The notes under the pieces are model-generated. The model was not told the origin of the DNA. It saw only the letters and a list, made by a program, of their open reading frames with translations, and ran no database searches. From contig DINS01000022.1 of the NCBI GenBank assembly GCA_002426015.1, positions 1 through 45,842 on the forward strand: a stretch of DNA of 45,842 bases, given 5' to 3'. The stretch is from Flavobacteriaceae bacterium UBA5534 (lineage in GTDB: Bacteria; Bacteroidota; Bacteroidia; Flavobacteriales; Flavobacteriaceae). The position numbers and the translations under genes were made by a program. This document shows positions 42,801-45,842 of the stretch, one piece after another; within the stretch, counting starts at the first letter, position 1, and every line of letters begins with the position of its first letter.

Positions 42801-45766
42801 ATAAACAATATTTAGTTTGGGGGAATAATGGTGCTAATCTAAATTCTGCAGCCACAACAATTTCCGTTAATATGAGTGCAGGAATATCACCTGCTTTGAC
42901 CACTAATGTGTCATTTACTGCAATGCAACGTATATGGAAAGTGGTTGAAAACGGTGGAGATGTTCCAAAAGTAAAAATTTCTATTCCACAAAATGCGATC
43001 AGAAATATTTCTCCTCCAGGAAGCTATTATATGTTTATCTCAAGTACAGGTATTTTTGACCCTACTGCAGATTACAGATTGATGGTACCAGATGGAAGTG
43101 GCAACTTAACAACTGAATATGACTTTGATAACACTAAATATATCACTTTTGGTTATGCGCCTCAAGTAATCGTAGAACGTTCAGTCTATTTTGATGGAGC
43201 TGTTGACTACATCGATATGGAAAACAAACTTAACCTAAACTCTGCCGCTTTTACAATATCAGCATGGATTAAAAGAGATACTGGTTCTACTAATGCATCA
43301 ATAGTATCTAAAAGAGACGCAGCATTTACTGAAGGTTATGATTTTAAAATAAATGCAACTGGCAAATTAGAAATGACATGGAAAAATGGAGGTACAAGAA
43401 CAATAACCTCTAATACAACAATTCCAGAAAACATTTGGCACCATGTCGCAATTATTTATGGTGGAGGTTCAGCCAATCTATACATCGATGGTGTTTTAGA
43501 CAGAACTGCAGCTTTAGCAGCACCTGCCAATACAAATCAGTCATTTTATATTGCGGCGGCTGGCAAAAACACTCCAACTCAATTTTTCAAAGGAAATATT
43601 GATGAAGTTCGTGTTTGGAATGTTGCATTAACTCCAGATCAATTGAGATTCATTATGAATCAAGAAATTCAAAACAACTCAACATTTGTAAGTGGCAAAA
43701 TATTACCAACAACTATAACTAAAAATGAAGTAGGAACTATTCCTTGGTCAAATTTGGCTGGATATTATCCAATGTCAGTATATACCTATACAAATACAGA
43801 AGATGCATCAGGAAATGGTAACCAAGGTGCATTAAGAAACTTGGATACTGTTGACAGACAAACTGCACCACTTCCATATAAGTCAAATGCAAATGGTGAT
43901 TGGTCAACAAGTGCAACTTGGTTAAACAATACTGTACAAACCATACCAAACTCATTATCTATTATCGATGGTGTCACTCCTATCGATTGGAATATTGTTG
44001 AAACAAATCACAATATCAAAATAAACAAAGATAATGTGCTAGGACGCGAGAGAGCGGTTTTAGGCTTGATGGTAAACTCTAATAAACTAACCGTTGATGG
44101 TAGTAACGCAGACACACCAACAGGTAATGGCTTAACCGTGACACATTATTTAAAACTCAATGGAAGTATTGACTTAAACGGTGAATCACAATTAGTACAA
44201 ACACTAGGTAGTGATTTTGATGTCACTTCGTCTGGTACTTTAGAAAAAGATCAACAAGGTACAGCTGACAAATTTACATATAACTATTGGTCATCTCCAG
44301 TAGGTATAAGCAATACCACTACCAATAACAATAGCTATAAATTACCGAATGTATTAAGAGATGCTACCAACGAATCATCACCTATCACAATGACCTTCTT
44401 AACTTCTGGCTATAATGGAGCATCAGGAACACCTATAAAAATTGCTGATTACTGGATATGGAAATTTGCCAATCAAGCCGATGGCAACTATTCGGCATGG
44501 CAACATGTTAGAAGCACAGGCAACATGCTTGCAGGTGAAGGATTTACAATGAAAGGTCCTGGTACAGGTCTTATAACTGACTTACAAAACTATGCCTTTG
44601 TAGGAAAACCAAATAATGGTAACATCAACCTTACCATCAATGCAGGAAATGATTATTTAGTTGGTAACCCATACCCTTCAGCTATTGATGCCAATAAATT
44701 CATTCTGGACAATGGGCCAACAATTGCAGGTACTGGTGCAACAACAGGAACACTATATTTCTGGGAACATTGGGGAGGCGGATCACACGTTTTGTCTCAA
44801 TATCAGGGTGGTTATGCAACTTATAATTTATCAGGCGGTGTACCTTCTGCCTCATATGGGACCAATGATCCTGATGTTGGTACCGGTGGAACTCCAACTA
44901 AAATACCATACAGATATATTCCGGTAAGTCAAGGGTTCTTCGTTGTAGGAGAAAACACAGGAACTATCAACTTTAACAATAGCCAACGTATCTATAAAAA
45001 AGAATCACCAGGTACGTCGACCTTCGTAAGGTCAGCTGAAGCTACTTCTTCGGTTAATTACGACTCTGATCCTGAAAATATAGATACTCGTATGAAGTTT
45101 AGATTTGGATTCAATTCAGTCAATACCATACACAGACAACTATTATTGACTATTGATGAGAATACTACAGCTGGCTATGATTGGGGCTACGATGGAAAGT
45201 TGAATGAAGACCAAATGGATGATATGTACTGGATGATTGACAATGGCAAATATAACATACAGGCAAGAAATGCAGTTACCAGCACTACAGTGGTTCCTCT
45301 TGGTTTACATTTGGACGATCCGGGTCAAAACACCATTTCTATAGACCATCTTGAAAATGTACCTAATGACATCAATATCTATATTCATGACAAAGTATTA
45401 AACCTTTTTCATGATTTAAGAGCAAGTGACTATAGTTTTTACTTACCAGCAGGTCAGTACTTGAATAGATTTGAAATCACTTTCGAAGCCAATACAGAAG
45501 CTTTAGGTATATCAGAAAACGAGTTAGATCAGATTGAAGTGTTCTATGCAAACGATTCAGAAAGCATTGTACTTGTCAATCCAAAACTTCAAACCATAAA
45601 ACGCATTGAATTATTCAATATTATAGGTCAATCAATACTTACAATTGATGAAGTATCTCAAAATGAGCATTCAGAGTATAAAGTCAAAAACTTAAGCTCT
45701 GGTGGATACATCATAAAACTATATACTGATAATGGTTCAGTAGCAAAAAAAGTGTTAGTTAAATAG
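39821..45766 (+). CDS. Giant T9SS-secreted multidomain surface protein
   Basis: Exported protein of 1981 residues with a signal peptide of about 1-29. Domains in order: MAM-like jelly roll 1 (about 35-200, FPYSESFENTFGGWTQ); two choice-of-anchor D/ASPM-SPD-2-Hydin domains (from about 206 and 333, each PE(I/M)N(I/V)LGN..., ending ANNDSDENPY); MAM-like 2 (from about 466, FPYTEDFETGLGLWTQ); a DUF8202-like region (from about 640, DLSIWLKGNDGSHSDGQSVS); a LamG/concanavalin-like domain (about 1120-1275, VYFDGAVDYIDMENKLNLNS); a long T9SS-type beta region with YLVGNPYPSAID; and a C-terminal sorting domain (about 1905-1981, ending KKVLVK). No catalytic site is recognised. Likely an adhesin or polysaccharide-binding surface protein. 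The MAM and D-type blocks look like internal duplications. Confidence 0.92.
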   Translation: MKNYTFLSSKNLLILLFTVLIYNTALLSQTCGSTISTFPYSESFENTFGGWTQSSGDNFDWTNLNYAPPSSGTGPNAAHNGSWFVYTESSSPNSPSRTAILESPCFNLTAASAAQFSFWYHMYGADMGVLFIELSTNNGTSYPNLLQTISGQQHTSATQAWTQVNINLASYVGQTVKIRFRGVTGSGYRSDIAVDLVSMTATLVSGPEINILGNATTIADGDTTPTTADFTDFSTATIGFPITRSFTIQNTGTTNLNLTSASPYVAISGANAADFSVTVVPVTPIAASNSTTFTIRFNPATAGVKNATLTIANNDSDENPYDFSIRGTGVAPAPEMNVLGNGITIVDGDITPSTTDDTDFGSSGVGSPIVKTFTIQNLGTANLNLTAASPRIVISGLNAADFAVTAIPSTPIAASGSTTFNITFTPGAIGLRNAILTIANNDSDENPYNFNIRGTGTAVGICLSTVSSFPYTEDFETGLGLWTQETGDNFDWTRLTGTTPTSNTGPFGAASGSYYMYTEADGNNSRTANFKSPCFNLIGVTNPRLTFVHHSYGSNMGTLNVQVSTDNGLTFPTTLWSRVGEVQKNTNSAWIPVSIDLSAYTGQIIQIRIQGITGSGNNSDIAIDNVRLTTRANPIYAPGGVTSDLSIWLKGNDGSHSDGQSVSLWQDRGLASNVKPHLPGQAPTYRDNATKNINFNPVIEFDNPYATYTVDSNYLYDETSRNFLEGDYGLYTQEMFIVLIPDDTPINNSFGFMDVFCGDAHLETNAADATGIGFGDYTGRVTNEIICYAHDSYTTAESGDGYAVAEIGTGSSYTNVGIINARNNSANTQQELFYNARNIGNVQNDIAEYMNTNDSRFWIGRSEGWRASLNARVAEVISYKVRKTDVTLSQERNRIQSYLAIKYGITLGVNGTSQNYVDSDGTVIWNQAANAGYNYDIAGIGRDDASQLNQKQSRSVNNASDGTGRTQGILTIGLTDIYTTNNQNISSNPTTLANKQYLVWGNNGANLNSAATTISVNMSAGISPALTTNVSFTAMQRIWKVVENGGDVPKVKISIPQNAIRNISPPGSYYMFISSTGIFDPTADYRLMVPDGSGNLTTEYDFDNTKYITFGYAPQVIVERSVYFDGAVDYIDMENKLNLNSAAFTISAWIKRDTGSTNASIVSKRDAAFTEGYDFKINATGKLEMTWKNGGTRTITSNTTIPENIWHHVAIIYGGGSANLYIDGVLDRTAALAAPANTNQSFYIAAAGKNTPTQFFKGNIDEVRVWNVALTPDQLRFIMNQEIQNNSTFVSGKILPTTITKNEVGTIPWSNLAGYYPMSVYTYTNTEDASGNGNQGALRNLDTVDRQTAPLPYKSNANGDWSTSATWLNNTVQTIPNSLSIIDGVTPIDWNIVETNHNIKINKDNVLGRERAVLGLMVNSNKLTVDGSNADTPTGNGLTVTHYLKLNGSIDLNGESQLVQTLGSDFDVTSSGTLEKDQQGTADKFTYNYWSSPVGISNTTTNNNSYKLPNVLRDATNESSPITMTFLTSGYNGASGTPIKIADYWIWKFANQADGNYSAWQHVRSTGNMLAGEGFTMKGPGTGLITDLQNYAFVGKPNNGNINLTINAGNDYLVGNPYPSAIDANKFILDNGPTIAGTGATTGTLYFWEHWGGGSHVLSQYQGGYATYNLSGGVPSASYGTNDPDVGTGGTPTKIPYRYIPVSQGFFVVGENTGTINFNNSQRIYKKESPGTSTFVRSAEATSSVNYDSDPENIDTRMKFRFGFNSVNTIHRQLLLTIDENTTAGYDWGYDGKLNEDQMDDMYWMIDNGKYNIQARNAVTSTTVVPLGLHLDDPGQNTISIDHLENVPNDINIYIHDKVLNLFHDLRASDYSFYLPAGQYLNRFEITFEANTEALGISENELDQIEVFYANDSESIVLVNPKLQTIKRIELFNIIGQSILTIDEVSQNEHSEYKVKNLSSGGYIIKLYTDNGSVAKKVLVK

Positions 45767-45800
45767 ATAATCCCAAATCTTTAAATCTTAACTAAATTTA

Positions 45801-45829
45801 AGTCCCGAATTGCTTCGGGACTTTTTTTG
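45801..45829 (+). terminator. Terminator after the giant surface-protein gene
   Basis: Perfect 9-bp stem AGTCCCGAA / TTCGGGACT (45801-45809 with 45814-45822), TTGC loop, then seven T. Confidence 0.93.
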
Positions 45830-45842
45830 TTTGTGCTATTAT

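Overview
The window reads as chromosomal DNA of a Flavobacteriaceae (Bacteroidota), probably marine. Signs of this are the AT-rich base composition, the Bacteroidota promoter form (TTG, about 19 bp, TAnnTTTG), weak or absent Shine-Dalgarno sites, three proteins with type IX secretion (T9SS) C-terminal sorting domains, a fused CcsBA cytochrome c synthase, and families typical of the group (DUF2911, DUF4290, DUF493, START-like, TIGR03643). A genus cannot be named from sequence reading alone.

Layout. 1-1552: a lone tyrosine recombinase, with a repeat-rich spacer in front of it. 1553-6073 (minus strand): a lipoprotein, CcsBA and a group III truncated haemoglobin. 6166-10685 (plus): a DUF2520 Rossmann protein, KdsC, a UbiA prenyltransferase, Maf, a lipoprotein and a small MscS channel. 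10762-15098: a secreted PIG-L deacetylase, a 34-residue membrane peptide and a sodium:solute symporter. 15225-15980: a membrane protein and small XRE regulator pair behind a promoter with an inverted repeat. 16043-17664: a DUF2911 protein and an aquaporin. 17705-26057: a TetR regulator, an ABC1/UbiB kinase, an NAD-binding/DUF2867 protein, a hypothetical protein, TIGR03643, FolE, a small helical protein, an SDR, TspO, an SRPBCC protein and a photolyase/cryptochrome. 26153-36375: housekeeping genes (murA, DUF4290, DUF493, an AAA kinase, recQ, fmt, HU, YqgE, a PabC-like aminotransferase, START-like), plus one T9SS-secreted FG-GAP/UnbV protein. 36471-45766: tRNA-Met, a T9SS-secreted M14 carboxypeptidase and a 1981-residue T9SS surface protein.

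Main discovery candidate. The tetR promoter (17705-17747) and the promoter of the next unit (21205-21247) carry the same 12-6-12 inverted repeat, TGTTTAATGTTT-N6-AAACATTAAACA. It lies the same 5 bp upstream of the -7 box in both places. This predicts an autoregulated TetR regulon covering the ABC1 kinase unit and the FolE/TIGR03643/SDR genes, possibly continuing to TspO and photolyase. I read it as a photoprotection or redox regulon run by a TetR protein rather than a B12-type light sensor.

A second theme is a dispersed family of 7-bp-periodic intergenic arrays (1392-1532, 6119-6150, 7501-7535, 8450-8526, 30040-30116). Two of these are 77 bp each (11 heptads) and start directly at the stop codon of the preceding gene. 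Smaller points are a MurA with Asp in place of the fosfomycin-target Cys, an aquaporin with NPI as its second box, an SDR without the catalytic Tyr, a tRNA-Met with an unusual T-loop, and a sequence element shared upstream of the two large T9SS genes.
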